This document shows, piece after piece, positions 24,442-32,846 of a stretch of 45,488 nt of DNA; within the stretch, counting starts at the first letter, position 1; each line of letters opens with the position of its first letter. Under the pieces are notes generated by a model, which was not told where the DNA came from, ran no database searches, and worked only from the letters and a program-made list of their open reading frames with translations. The position numbers and the translations under genes were made by a program. The stretch is from an uncultured Clostridia bacterium (GTDB taxonomy: Bacteria; Bacillota; Clostridia; Oscillospirales; Ruminococcaceae): the NCBI GenBank assembly GCA_944387915.1, contig CALXGT010000043.1:1-45488 (forward strand). Reading direction: 5' to 3'.

Positions 24442-25686
24442 TTAATTCAATGTCAAAGTCTGCGGAGACTCACCGGTCGATTCCTTTTCTTTGCCAAAGG
24501 TAAGGCCTTCGGTCAATCCGTCCCGCTGCATCATAGATTCCAGCACTTGAATGTCGCTGGAAATATCCATCGCTTCGCTTCGAAACAGCTGATCCAGCTG
24601 CTGTTCATAACCCTTTACCAAATTGTCCAGAATCCCCGAGATGCTTTCCTTGGTTTGGGCAATGGTATCCCCGGCAACGCCCTGGGCTTCAAACTCGCTA
24701 TAAGCTTTTAAAAGCTTCAAGGTCGTCGGGAGATAGTAATTCATAAAGGTACGGATTTGGGGCTTCTTTTGAGGATTGGTCTCCACCACTGTCAAAATCC
24801 GATCCGTTAAATCCTCAATCCGGCGAATCTTTTGGGATACCTCTTCATCCAAAATAGCCTCATCCAATTCCCGGATCTTTCGAATAATTTCGCTGCGCTC
24901 CGCTTCCTCCAAATCCGGAATCTCAATAGTGGAAGCATCCTTTTTCTCCGGCGCCGATTCCTTCGCGGCAAAGGGATTTTCATCGGCGAAAAGAACCAGC
25001 TCCATCCGTTGAAAATCGATATAAGCGCTCTCCCCAAAGTAACCCTTGTCGATCATCGCCTGAAGATCTTTGCAAGCCGAATCCACCGATGCGGGTATCG
25101 CCGCCGCTAAGGCTTCGATAGAAATTTTCTTTTCTTTTCCTACGAAATTGGCGTATTTGCTATATCTCTTCTCTTTCTTTTGCAAGCTTCGTCCGCTAAA
25201 GAATAAAACCACAGCGGCAATCACATACCCCACCGAGGAAAAGAGATCCATATACATATAGCTCTCTAAACTCCCCACCCAAAGGAGCAAATCTAAGGTT
25301 TCCGCAAAAACAGTAATACCCGCTACCAGAAAAATACCGGACAAAATCATTAAAACCAAAGGCAGTAAGCTTTTCTTCGATTTCTTTTTCGCGGAAGCCT
25401 TTATCTCCGGCGCGGACGTCCCGGTGTTATAAGGAGAAGCTTGATTTCCAGTCGCAGGAGGCGCATAAATGACAGAGGGGGCTTTATAATTTTGCTGCTG
25501 CGGCGATGTATTTCGGCGGGCGTCCGTCTTTTTGTTTTTCGCCATACGAATAAAGAGTAAAATCAACCCCACCGGCCAAGCAAAAACCAAGCCTAAAATA
25601 ATAAAAACCCACCAAATTCCATCACCGTTGTTCCCGGAACTGGGGCGACGGGGCGGGGGAGACTGATTCATATATTCCCAAGCCAT
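24442..25686 (-). CDS. XpaC/TelA-family membrane protein (5-bromo-4-chloroindolyl phosphate hydrolysis family)
   Basis: A 414-residue protein with a proline- and charge-rich N-terminus, hydrophobic segments near 24-46, 108-130 and 143-163, then a cytoplasmic part. Residues about 170-235 look like a small winged-helix module (ISIEALAAAIPASVDSACKDLQAMIDKGYF). The C-terminal helical domain TFMNYYLPTTLKLLKAY ... QLDQLFRSEAMDISSDIQVLESM is the signature of the XpaC family, whose biochemical role is unclear despite the historic name; some relatives are linked to toxic-anion (tellurite) resistance. ATG 25686 follows AAGGAAGG. It has its own consensus promoter and terminator, so it is a single-gene unit. 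The family call is good; the function is open. Confidence 0.8.
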   Translation of the reverse strand: MAWEYMNQSPPPRRPSSGNNGDGIWWVFIILGLVFAWPVGLILLFIRMAKNKKTDARRNTSPQQQNYKAPSVIYAPPATGNQASPYNTGTSAPEIKASAKKKSKKSLLPLVLMILSGIFLVAGITVFAETLDLLLWVGSLESYMYMDLFSSVGYVIAAVVLFFSGRSLQKKEKRYSKYANFVGKEKKISIEALAAAIPASVDSACKDLQAMIDKGYFGESAYIDFQRMELVLFADENPFAAKESAPEKKDASTIEIPDLEEAERSEIIRKIRELDEAILDEEVSQKIRRIEDLTDRILTVVETNPQKKPQIRTFMNYYLPTTLKLLKAYSEFEAQGVAGDTIAQTKESISGILDNLVKGYEQQLDQLFRSEAMDISSDIQVLESMMQRDGLTEGLTFGKEKESTGESPQTLTLN

Positions 25687-25729
25687 AATAATCCTTCCTT
25701 ATCTCTGGAGCCCTTTATCAGTTATATCT

Positions 25730-25758
25730 ATTGTACCAACCCGCCAGTCAAATGTCAA
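25730..25758 (-). promoter_or_regulatory. sigma-A promoter of the XpaC-family gene
   Basis: Minus strand TTGACA (25758-25753), 17-base spacer, extended TGGTACAAT with -10 TACAAT (25735-25730). Confidence 0.85.
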
Positions 25759-25767
25759 GCAAAAGAA

Positions 25768-25798
25768 AAGAGCCGAAGGATCTCTCCTTCGGCTCTCA
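25768..25798 (-). terminator. intrinsic terminator after the 84-residue gene
   Basis: AGAGCCGAAGGA and TCCTTCGGCTCT form a near-perfect stem with a 4-base loop; on the minus strand it is followed by TTTTCTTTTGCTT. It separates the small gene from the XpaC-family promoter. Confidence 0.88.
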
Positions 25799-25808
25799 AA
25801 AGACTCCA

Positions 25809-26063
25809 TTATTTGTGACCAAACAGGTTATAGCGGAACAGCTTTCCTTCGTCTTCCTTATTGGAGCAAACCAAAGTCGCTTCCGCGATCTCCCCAGCCT
25901 CAATTAACTTGGTCAAACCAACAAGCTGACACAACTTACTTTTCAGATTCAGGCGATCCCCATCCGCAGTCTCCAAATAAACGTCACCTTTGCACTCGTC
26001 GATCAAATCACAAAATTCCTTAATTGATACGTTGTGCATTTTGATTTCTTTATCACCTAACAT
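25809..26063 (-). CDS. 84-residue protein of unknown function
   Basis: A small soluble acidic protein (84 residues). ATG 26063 lies behind AAAGGAGG; a promoter and a terminator bracket it, so it is an independent single-gene transcript and very probably translated. The pattern (MHNVSIKEFCDLIDECKGDVYLET, then GDRLNLKSKLCQLVGLTKLI and EATLVCSNKEDEGKLFRYNLFG) suggests one mixed alpha/beta domain; the beta strands around VYLETADGDRLNLKS resemble a small binding fold. There are three cysteines but no metal-site spacing. I do not recognise the family. It lies between a membrane protein and a secreted protein but shares a transcript with neither. Confidence 0.75.
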   Translation of the reverse strand: MLGDKEIKMHNVSIKEFCDLIDECKGDVYLETADGDRLNLKSKLCQLVGLTKLIEAGEIAEATLVCSNKEDEGKLFRYNLFGHK

Positions 26064-26094
26064 ATTCTCAGCCTCCTTTTTTTACTTCATAAAG

Positions 26095-26123
26095 AGTATA
26101 TCCTTTTTCATTCTAAATATCAA
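26095..26123 (-). promoter_or_regulatory. sigma-A promoter of the 84-residue gene
   Basis: Minus strand TTGATA (26123-26118), 17-base spacer, TATACT (26100-26095). Confidence 0.85.
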
Positions 26124-26207
26124 TAGTGAATTTGTAAGACTTTTCCAGAAATTTTTCGTCTATTATATACGAAGTCGCCAAAAAACACAAACAAAGCAAA
26201 AAATAGA

Positions 26208-26235
26208 AGAGCCTCCGCTTTCGCGGAGGCTCCCA
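26208..26235 (-). terminator. intrinsic terminator after the choline-binding-like protein gene
   Basis: GAGCCTCCGC-TTTC-GCGGAGGCTC, with CTTCTATTTTTTGC following on the minus strand. Confidence 0.85.
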
Positions 26236-26268
26236 TAAGCAGCTATTCCAGTAGGTTGTTTGTTTTAA

Positions 26269-28362
26269 TTACTGAACCCAAACACCGTTCGCATCTACTT
26301 TGTAGCCATCAGGAGTGGTGGTGTTAACCAGCATAGCTCCGTCAGAACCAACATAGTAGTACTTGCCGGAAGAAAGGATCCAAGAGGAGGTAGCCATAGC
26401 GCCGCTGGCGTTGTAGTAATACCATTTACCATCTAAGCCTTTAGCCCAAGCAGAAGCAGCCATCTTGCCGCCCTTCCAGAAGTAGTACCAGGTACCGCCG
26501 ATCATCTTAGAGCAATCTTCGACCATGGTGCCATCTTCACGGAAGTAGTACCAACCATTGTAGGAAGCATCCCACATCCAGCCGGTCATCTCGGTGCCGT
26601 CTTCTTTGTAGAAGAACCAGGCTTTCGCTTCATCAGAGTAATACCAACCATTTACAACATCAGGAACGATACCGTTGGTGTAATCGTCCATCGCAGAAGT
26701 CAAGGAAGCAACCGCATCCTCAAAGGTGGAGAGCAACTTGCCGTTGGTGTAAACGTTCTCAGCAGTCGCAACAGCCTTTTCGAGGCCAAGGATCACAGCA
26801 GCGGGTTTATCGGTGGTGTCCTTGAGCATCGCTTTCGCTTCACGAATCAGGGATCTCAACTCAGCTCTCGCAGAGGAGTAAGAAACAGGAGAAAGGGTGA
26901 TAGTGCCATCAATAAAGTCTTCGAGAAGATCGGTGACGTTCTTTACCTCGGTCTTGCCGGGATAAGACTTCGCCAAGATGCTCTCAGCGTCTTCGATCGC
27001 AGCAACCAGTTTCTTCCAGTTCGCGTTATTTCTGTAATCGCCCTCTTTGAACTTCGAGGTAGCGGTATCCAGATAGTTCTCGAGTTTTACGATCTCCCAC
27101 TCGGAAGCCAGGTTGGTGATTTCCAGAGCAGCAACCGCATTTTCCAATTCAGCCAGAGCGTTGTCAACGATAGACTGAGCAACATTGGCCTGCTTGTAGA
27201 TGCGAACCGCTTTCGCGTAGTACGATTCTGCAAGATAATCGTTGCCGCTCTTATCGATAGAAGGAACGCCGATGGCAAACTCTACGTAAGCCTCAGTGTA
27301 TTTGTAGGTAGTCTTACCAACAGTAACACCAACTTTATCCTCAAACTCTTTCGCAGGATACTTCGCGTTGCTCGCCTCAGGATAGGTGTTGGGGAAAATG
27401 GTCACAGTGTTGGTGAAGAGTGCTTTCAAAGCAGCTCTCAAATCGGTCTTGTCAGCAGCCTTTACAGAAACGCCGGCAATCTTATTGAGTTCCGCCAAAG
27501 CTTCCACATACTTGCCTTCCGCAGCGTAAGCGTCAGCAACATTGATATAAGCTTCTACTTTCGCCCAGTTGTAAGTAGTATAGTCATCGGGAACCAGGAG
27601 AGAAACCTCTTCGAGTTTCGCCTCGTAAGCCATCAGCGCGTTCTCGTCAACCAGATCCGCAAAACCGAACAGATCGTTCAGAGCGTCATAAGAATCAGCC
27701 AGATCGATGAATTTGGAAGTGTAGTTGCCAGCACCGGTGGTGACACCCGCCAAATCGCTCTTCAAGCCAGCGATGTTGTAGTAAGCATAGTCGCCGGTAG
27801 CAAACATACCATCGGTAACATTCTTCATCACTTTAGCAGCCGCAATAACGCGGTTGTAAGCGTTCAGACGAGTCGCAGCATCGCTCGCCAAAACGGCATC
27901 ATCCTGCGCATCAGTATCGTTAACAATAGCGATGTAAGCAGTATTCAAGGCGGTAGCAGCTTTATTCAACGCAGTCGCTTCCTCAGCGGTTACGTTGGTG
28001 GCATCTTTAACAGCCTCGATCTTCGCATACATGTCGTTCAGAGCAGCAACTAAAGCGGTGCGCTCATCAGAAGTGTACTTGTAGTCAACAATATAAACTA
28101 CGCCGCTCTCAATCGTGGGATTCGCCTCGGTGTTAACCGTTTCCAGCAAAGCAGCCAAAGCTTCCAATTCAGTCTTCTCATTGCCAGCCGCAAAAGCGGA
28201 GACGTAAGCGCTGAATTTGCCATCCGCCGTATTGGCAGCAATGGCAGTATAAGACTCATACTTGCCATCTTTGTCAATCGCAGCAGAAGCGCTCAGGCTC
28301 GCACCGAACATAGAGAAAGCGGTAGCGGCGGCCAAAACGGCAGCCAGAATTCTCTTTTTCAT
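26269..28362 (-). CDS. secreted protein with C-terminal choline-binding-like cell-wall repeats
   Basis: A 697-residue exported protein. The signal peptide is about residues 1-27 (MKKRILAAVLAAATAFSMFG, cleavage near SASA-A). The central 540 residues are alanine-rich and helical, with FIVAR-like or three-helix-bundle character (repeated LxxALxxLExAVAALE, LNKAATALNTAYIAI). Residues about 571-697 hold some six aromatic/Gly repeats (GWYYF.EDGTM, WYYFWKGGKMA, WYYYNASGAMA, KYYYVGSDGAM), the choline- or glucan-binding repeat type that attaches proteins non-covalently to teichoic acid or other wall glycans. No catalytic domain is visible, so a structural or adhesive role is likely. ATG 28362 has GGAGG 10 bases upstream; two tandem promoters and a long leader suggest high, controlled expression. 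Confidence 0.82.
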   Translation of the reverse strand: MKKRILAAVLAAATAFSMFGASLSASAAIDKDGKYESYTAIAANTADGKFSAYVSAFAAGNEKTELEALAALLETVNTEANPTIESGVVYIVDYKYTSDERTALVAALNDMYAKIEAVKDATNVTAEEATALNKAATALNTAYIAIVNDTDAQDDAVLASDAATRLNAYNRVIAAAKVMKNVTDGMFATGDYAYYNIAGLKSDLAGVTTGAGNYTSKFIDLADSYDALNDLFGFADLVDENALMAYEAKLEEVSLLVPDDYTTYNWAKVEAYINVADAYAAEGKYVEALAELNKIAGVSVKAADKTDLRAALKALFTNTVTIFPNTYPEASNAKYPAKEFEDKVGVTVGKTTYKYTEAYVEFAIGVPSIDKSGNDYLAESYYAKAVRIYKQANVAQSIVDNALAELENAVAALEITNLASEWEIVKLENYLDTATSKFKEGDYRNNANWKKLVAAIEDAESILAKSYPGKTEVKNVTDLLEDFIDGTITLSPVSYSSARAELRSLIREAKAMLKDTTDKPAAVILGLEKAVATAENVYTNGKLLSTFEDAVASLTSAMDDYTNGIVPDVVNGWYYSDEAKAWFFYKEDGTEMTGWMWDASYNGWYYFREDGTMVEDCSKMIGGTWYYFWKGGKMAASAWAKGLDGKWYYYNASGAMATSSWILSSGKYYYVGSDGAMLVNTTTPDGYKVDANGVWVQ

Positions 28363-28542
28363 GTGTTTTCATCCTCCATTTAGATTTTTTTGTCAAACGC
28401 CCCCGAGGAAAACCTTTCCTGTACCCGGCTGCTTTACGGGGAAGAAAAAAGCTCCACGGTTTTGACTAACCCTTCCCCGGGGAATCGAACTATCACTTTT
28501 CAGCTCCGATTCAATTTCCCAGAAATCATAGGTTACATCCCG

Positions 28543-28571
28543 ATTATAGCAAAAGCTTCGGCAAAAGTAAA
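28543..28571 (-). promoter_or_regulatory. candidate proximal promoter of the choline-binding-like gene
   Basis: Minus strand TTTACT (28571-28566), 17-base spacer, TATAAT (28548-28543). Confidence 0.6.
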
Positions 28572-28732
28572 GTAGTTTTTCGAAAAAACGGCAGTTTTCC
28601 GACGAATTTGTCTGTTGTACCAAAGTTTATCAACAACTTTAACAAATCGAATTTTTCGATGCAACAGTTCGTCAAAAAATCGCTACGCAATTCCGATCCC
28701 CCCTCTTTACCTATCGGGGACTTGCCGAATTC

Positions 28733-28761
28733 AGTATAGCATATCGTAAAAAGGTTGTAAA
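28733..28761 (-). promoter_or_regulatory. candidate distal promoter of the choline-binding-like gene
   Basis: Minus strand TTTACA (28761-28756), 17-base spacer, TATACT (28738-28733). Confidence 0.7.
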
Positions 28762-28928
28762 GACTTTTTTTCTTTTTATTCCCGGTTTCTTTTGGTAAGA
28801 AAGGGGATTTTTGTTGATTTTTCTGGTGTTTTTCCCCTTTTTCTTTTTAAAAAACGGTTTCGCTGATTAAGCCGGTTTCTCCCTCTGCTTTTGGAGTCAT
28901 TTCGTTTCCCGTATCGAACCCTGTTTCC

Positions 28929-28972
28929 AAAAAGAGAAAAACGGCAGCTTTCCGAAAACGAAAAGCCGCCGT
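28929..28972 (-). terminator. intrinsic terminator after the tRNA pair
   Basis: On the minus strand CGGCGGCTTT pairs with AAAGCTGCCG (one mismatch each side of the stem) and is followed by TTTTTCTC. Confidence 0.75.
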
Positions 28973-29024
28973 AGGGAATCCCCCGTTTGAGTATAACCTA
29001 TTTCTGGGCGTTTGAATAGGATCA

Positions 29025-29100
29025 TGGAGCGGATTACGAGGCTCGAACTCGCTACCTCCACCTTGGCAAGGTGGCGCTCTACCAGATGAGCTAAATCCGC
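29025..29100 (-). tRNA. tRNA-Gly (GCC)
   Basis: Reverse strand. The acceptor stem GCGGATT / AATCCGC, D-arm AGCTCATCTGGTAGAGC, anticodon stem CCACC-TTGCCAA-GGTGG with anticodon GCC, and T-arm GCGAGTTCGAGCCTCGT are complete. Discriminator U and an encoded CCA end follow. It is 4 bases downstream of tRNA-Asp and shares its promoter and terminator. Confidence 0.97.
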
Positions 29101-29104
29101 ATAT

Positions 29105-29181
29105 TGGCGACCCGCATGGGGCTCGAACCCACGACCTCTAGCGTGACAGGCTAGCGCTCTAACCAACTGAGCTAGCGGGCC
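29105..29181 (-). tRNA. tRNA-Asp (GTC)
   Basis: Reverse strand. Acceptor GGCCCGC / GCGGGTC (one G-U pair), D-arm AGCTCAGTTGGTTAGAGC, anticodon stem CTAGC-CTGTCAC-GCTAG with anticodon GTC, T-arm CGTGGGTTCGAGCCCCATG, discriminator G and an encoded CCA. Confidence 0.97.
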
Positions 29182-29203
29182 ACGCTCCTCAGAAACTATA
29201 TTG

Positions 29204-29232
29204 ATTATACACGATCGTCTCCTGTTTGTCAA
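29204..29232 (-). promoter_or_regulatory. consensus sigma-A promoter of the tRNA pair
   Basis: Minus strand TTGACA (29232-29227), exactly 17 bases, TATAAT (29209-29204); a perfect consensus, as expected for stable RNA. Confidence 0.93.
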
Positions 29233-29352
29233 TAGTTTCCGGAAAATGAAAAAACCGGTTTTTTTCTTTCCGGGAAAAGGTTTTTGAGCAAAAAGCCTTT
29301 TCTTTTTCCTTTATTCATGGTACAATGGTCTGTACCGAAAGGAGGTTGGAAA

Positions 29353-29640
29353 ATGGCGGGAAAGCCTTTTTTTACCTATAAAGGACGTCCTCTGGTTCGA
29401 AAAGGGGATATTCTGTATTACGGGCATATGCAAAAGCCTTATATCGCTATGCTCCAAGTGAAGGAGCAAAAGCAGGTGGGAGATATTTCGGTGGCGACCA
29501 AGGTTTTGGTTCAAAAGATGGCGACCGATACGTCCCTTCCGCCCGACCAGCTTATTACCAACAAATCGGAACGGCCCGGTCTTTACGAAGCGCTGGATTT
29601 AGCGGACGTTTGGCTGACGAGGATGGAAAACCAAAAATAA
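29353..29640 (+). CDS. 95-residue protein of unknown function
   Basis: ATG 29353 follows AAAGGAGG by 8 bases; an extended -10 (TGGTACAAT, 29316-29324) lies just upstream and a strong terminator follows, so this is a single-gene transcript. The protein is soluble and basic-neutral: MAGKPFFTYKGRPLVRKGDILYYG, then two strands (YIAMLQVKEQKQVGD, ATKVLVQKMATDTSLPP) and a C-terminal helix (GLYEALDLADVWLTRM), consistent with a small beta-barrel-plus-helix domain. I have a sense of similar uncharacterised clostridial proteins but know no function. The in-frame open stretch back to 29284 lacks a ribosome site and crosses the promoter, so it is not coding. Confidence 0.78.
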   Translation: MAGKPFFTYKGRPLVRKGDILYYGHMQKPYIAMLQVKEQKQVGDISVATKVLVQKMATDTSLPPDQLITNKSERPGLYEALDLADVWLTRMENQK

Positions 29641-29641
29641 C

Positions 29642-29679
29642 GAAAAACGGGGAGTAAGAAATTCTTGCTCCCCGTTTTT
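29642..29679. terminator. bidirectional intrinsic terminator
   Basis: AAAAACGGGGAG ... CTCCCCGTTTTT with an inner AAGAA / TTCTT stem; serves the 95-residue gene (plus) and comM (minus). Confidence 0.92.
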
Positions 29680-31214
29680 TACCCTTTTCTCCAATATTTC
29701 CGGTCCAGGCTCCGATACTGGATCGCTTCGGAAATATGGGACAATCCGATCATTTCGTCGCCGCTTAAATCGGCAATGGTCCTCGAAACCTTCAAAATCC
29801 GGTCGTAACCTCTGGCGCTTAACCCTAACTTTTCGAAAGCTCGTCTGAGGGCAGCCATGCCCTGCTCGGTAACGGGGCAGAATTTCCGGAGCAAAGAGGG
29901 AGTAAGGCTCCCGTTACAGCGAATTCCCGTCCCCTCGTAACGGGCTTCTTGGATCTTCCGCGCCTTATTGACCCGTTTTCGAATTTCGGCGGAGCTTTCC
30001 GACTGCTGATTTCCCGAAAGGCGGGAAAATTCTACCGGCGCCACCTCAATATGTAAATCCAACCGGTCCAAAAGGGGACCGCTTACCTTTCCGAGATACC
30101 GGGCGACCTTATCGGGGGAACAAGTACATTCCCTCGTGGGATGGCCAAAATAGCCGCATGGACAGGGATTCATCGCGGCAATCACAATCATATCACACGG
30201 ATAGGTAAGGCTGCCGCTGGCCCGGGAAATGGTTACCTTTCCTTCCTCGATGGGCTGGCGCAAAATCTCCATAGCCCCTCTCGAAAATTCCGGAAGCTCA
30301 TCCAAAAAGAGCACCCCGTTATGCGCCAAAGAAATCTCTCCGGGACGGGGAATGCTGCCACCGCCGGAAAGCCCCGCGGGAGAAACGGTGTGGTGGGGCG
30401 CGCGAAAGGGCCGGTGGGTCAAAATCGGTTCCTCGGGGGAGAGGACACCGGCAATGGAATGCACTTTGGTGGTTTCAATGGCTTCCTCAAAGGTGATGTC
30501 CGGTAAAATCGAGGGGAACCGTTTGGCGAGCATGCTCTTGCCGGATCCCGGGGACCCAATGAGCAAAGCGTTATGTTTTCCCGCCGCCGCGATCTCTAAC
30601 GCCCGCTTCGCGAAATCCTGTCCCAATACCTCGGACATGTCGGGAAGCCCCTGTTCCGCCCGGGGAGAAAAGAAGAGTGGCTCGAGGGGAAGAAGCTCCC
30701 GAAGCCCCGCCACATAATCGGCAATCTCCAAAGCGTTTTGGACTCCGTAAACCGAAATGCCTTTGACGGCGGATGCTTCTTTCCCGTTTTCCGCGGGAAC
30801 AAAAACGGATTCCATCCCCGCTTCCTTTGCCGCAATTACCATAGGCAAAATCCCCTGTACTTTCCGAACCGCGCCGTTTAAAGTCAGTTCCCCGATAAAT
30901 ACGCTTTTCTCCATAGGAACGGTAGGGGTAAGCTGATGGGACGCCACTAAAAGAGCGAGAAAGATGGGAAGGTCGTAAAGGGGACCCGCTTTCCGAAGAT
31001 CGGCGGGCGCCAAATTGACGGTAATTTTTTGAACCGGCATTTCATAACCGCAGTTTTTCACCGCCGCCCGCACCCGGTCCTTGCTTTCCTTTACGGCTGC
31101 GTCGGGAAGTCCCACGATATCGAAGGCGGGAAGTCCTCTCGCCATATCCATCTCCACATCCACGAGATAGGCGTTCATGCCAAACAGTCCCGCGCTTTTA
31201 AGTTTTGCGTACAA
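29679..31214 (-). CDS. comM: ComM/YifB-family Mg-chelatase-like AAA+ ATPase
   Basis: AAA+ helicase-like protein; in naturally transformable bacteria ComM drives branch migration of integrating DNA, and many Firmicutes carry it as YifB. The 511 residues have an N-terminal Lon-like domain (GLPAFDIVGLPDAAVKESKDRV), Walker A IGSPGSGKSMLAK, Walker B GVLFLDELPEF, sensor motifs, the cysteine cluster NPCPCGYFGHPTRECTCS and a C-terminal lid. The start is TTG 31214 (Met-Tyr-Ala-Lys-Leu), 7 bases behind AAAGGAGG; the earlier in-frame TTG at 31253 lies in the rny terminator. It follows rny on the same strand but with that terminator between. Confidence 0.93.
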   Translation of the reverse strand: MYAKLKSAGLFGMNAYLVDVEMDMARGLPAFDIVGLPDAAVKESKDRVRAAVKNCGYEMPVQKITVNLAPADLRKAGPLYDLPIFLALLVASHQLTPTVPMEKSVFIGELTLNGAVRKVQGILPMVIAAKEAGMESVFVPAENGKEASAVKGISVYGVQNALEIADYVAGLRELLPLEPLFFSPRAEQGLPDMSEVLGQDFAKRALEIAAAGKHNALLIGSPGSGKSMLAKRFPSILPDITFEEAIETTKVHSIAGVLSPEEPILTHRPFRAPHHTVSPAGLSGGGSIPRPGEISLAHNGVLFLDELPEFSRGAMEILRQPIEEGKVTISRASGSLTYPCDMIVIAAMNPCPCGYFGHPTRECTCSPDKVARYLGKVSGPLLDRLDLHIEVAPVEFSRLSGNQQSESSAEIRKRVNKARKIQEARYEGTGIRCNGSLTPSLLRKFCPVTEQGMAALRRAFEKLGLSARGYDRILKVSRTIADLSGDEMIGLSHISEAIQYRSLDRKYWRKG

Positions 31215-31236
31215 GAGCACGCCTCCTTTCCCCAAA

Positions 31237-31272
31237 AAAGAGCGGTTCCCCAAAGGGCGCCGCTCTTTTCCT
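31237..31272 (-). terminator. intrinsic terminator after rny
   Basis: On the minus strand AAAAGAGCGG pairs with CCGCTCTTTT over a loop containing a second small stem, then TTTTTT. The rny stop codon lies at its edge. Confidence 0.8.
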
Positions 31273-32846
31273 TATTTTGCGAAATCCACAGCCCGACTTT
31301 CCCGAAGGATATGAACCTTAATGGTCCCGGGATATTCCAACTCCGCTTCGATCTTCACGGCAATTTCTCTGGCAAGCAGCACCATATCGTCGTCTTTGAT
31401 AACCTCCGGTTTGACGATAACTCGAATTTCTCGTCCTGCCTGGATCGCGTAACAGCTCTCCACGCCTTCAAAAGAAGATGTAATTTCTTCCAACCGCTCC
31501 AGCCGTTTAATATAATTCTCCAGATTTTCTCTCCGCGCTCCGGGACGTGCCGCCGAAATGGCGTCCGCCGCTTGGACCAAAGCCGCCACGGTGGTTTTAA
31601 TCTCCACATCTCCATGGTGCGCTTCAATCGCATGAATTACCTGGGCGCTTTCCTTATATTTGCGGCACTGATCCACGCCGATTTGAACGTGGGAGCCTTC
31701 AATTTCGTGGCTTAGGGCTTTTCCGATGTCGTGGAGAAGGCCCGCCCGTTTCGCTAACATAACGTCGACGCCAAGCTCCGCCGCCATAATCCCCGCCAAG
31801 TGGGAAACCTCGATAGAGTGATCCAAAACATTTTGTCCGTAGGACGTCCGATAGCAAAGCCGTCCCAGCAGCTTCACCAGCTCGTGATGAATTCCGTGGA
31901 CGCCGGTTTCCATCATGGCCCGCTCGCCTTCGGCTTTCATCTTTTGCTCCACTTCCCGTTTCGCCTTTTCCACCGCTTCCTCGATGCGGGTGGGATGGAT
32001 TCTTCCATCGGCAATCAACCGCTCCAGGGCGATACGGGCGACTTCCCGGCGCACCGGATCGAAACAGGAAAGGGTAATGGCCTCCGGCGTATCGTCGATA
32101 ATGAGATCCACTCCCGTTAAGGTCTCCAACGTCCGAATATTTCTTCCTTCCCGTCCGATGATCCGGCCCTTCATCTCATCGTTGGGAAGATTCACCACCG
32201 AAACGGTAGCTTCGCTCACATGATCGGCGGCGCAGCGAGTGATGGCAAGGGAAATAATCTCCCTCGCTTTTTCCTCCGCCTCATCTTTCAATTGTAATTC
32301 ATAATTGGCGATTTTAATCGCTTTTTCGTGTGCCAGTTCTCCCTCCAAGCTCTCCAAAAGCTGTTCCTTCGCTTGGGACGCGGTGTAGCCGGAGATCCGC
32401 TCCAGCTGGTCGATCTGGCTCTTTTTAATAATCTCCGCCTCTTCCAGTTTTTCGCTGATCTGGCGGTCTTTTTCCTGGATGGTTTCTTCCTTTTTCTCAA
32501 TCTGATCCAGCTTTCGATCCAAAGACTCCTCTTTTTGCTGGATTCTCCGTTCCTGGCGGGAGACTTCGCTCCTGCGCTCCTTAATGTCCTTATCCGCTTC
32601 GTTGCGAAGCTTATGAATCTCTTCTTTCGCTTCCACCAAAAGTTCTTTCTTTTTGGTTTCCGCCGAACGATAAGCGTCATTGACAATCTTCCTGGCCTGT
32701 TCCTCCGCAGAACCGATCTCCGCTTCCGCGATCTTCTTTCGATAGGAAACGCCTATTTTAAAAGCAACTATGCCGAAAACAACAGCAGCGACAACAAAAG
32801 CGATAACACAGTACAGAATAACCATGCCGATGCTTACTAAATCCAT
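31272..32846 (-). CDS. rny: ribonuclease Y
   Basis: Membrane-anchored endoribonuclease that starts mRNA decay in Firmicutes. The 524 residues show an N-terminal membrane helix (about 5-27), a long coiled coil (about 35-200, rich in Glu/Lys/Arg), a KH domain with [15 protein letters not shown] (near 220-235), and an HD domain with [12 protein letters not shown] (near 370) and EAHHGDVE, which hold the metal-binding residues. ATG 32846 follows AAAGGAGG. It has its own promoter and a leader of about 200 bases with terminator-like folds, which fits control of RNase Y amount. The order rny then comM/yifB is on one strand. Confidence 0.97.
   Translation of the reverse strand: MDLVSIGMVILYCVIAFVVAAVVFGIVAFKIGVSYRKKIAEAEIGSAEEQARKIVNDAYRSAETKKKELLVEAKEEIHKLRNEADKDIKERRSEVSRQERRIQQKEESLDRKLDQIEKKEETIQEKDRQISEKLEEAEIIKKSQIDQLERISGYTASQAKEQLLESLEGELAHEKAIKIANYELQLKDEAEEKAREIISLAITRCAADHVSEATVSVVNLPNDEMKGRIIGREGRNIRTLETLTGVDLIIDDTPEAITLSCFDPVRREVARIALERLIADGRIHPTRIEEAVEKAKREVEQKMKAEGERAMMETGVHGIHHELVKLLGRLCYRTSYGQNVLDHSIEVSHLAGIMAAELGVDVMLAKRAGLLHDIGKALSHEIEGSHVQIGVDQCRKYKESAQVIHAIEAHHGDVEIKTTVAALVQAADAISAARPGARRENLENYIKRLERLEEITSSFEGVESCYAIQAGREIRVIVKPEVIKDDDMVLLAREIAVKIEAELEYPGTIKVHILRESRAVDFAK

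Larger units (their letters stand above)
28363..28928. other. 566-bp gene-free region: long leader of the choline-binding-like gene
   Basis: No gene is supported. The region holds two minus-strand promoters (below), giving leaders of about 180 and 365 bases. A small inverted repeat TCGAA-AAA-TTCGA lies near 28647-28661. Beyond 28770 the sequence is T-rich without a recognisable element up to the tRNA terminator. Confidence 0.6.

Noticed and set aside
28897..29232. 111-codon minus-strand frame
   Set aside because: It runs straight through both tRNA genes, their promoter and the terminator; this is a common false gene call over tRNAs.
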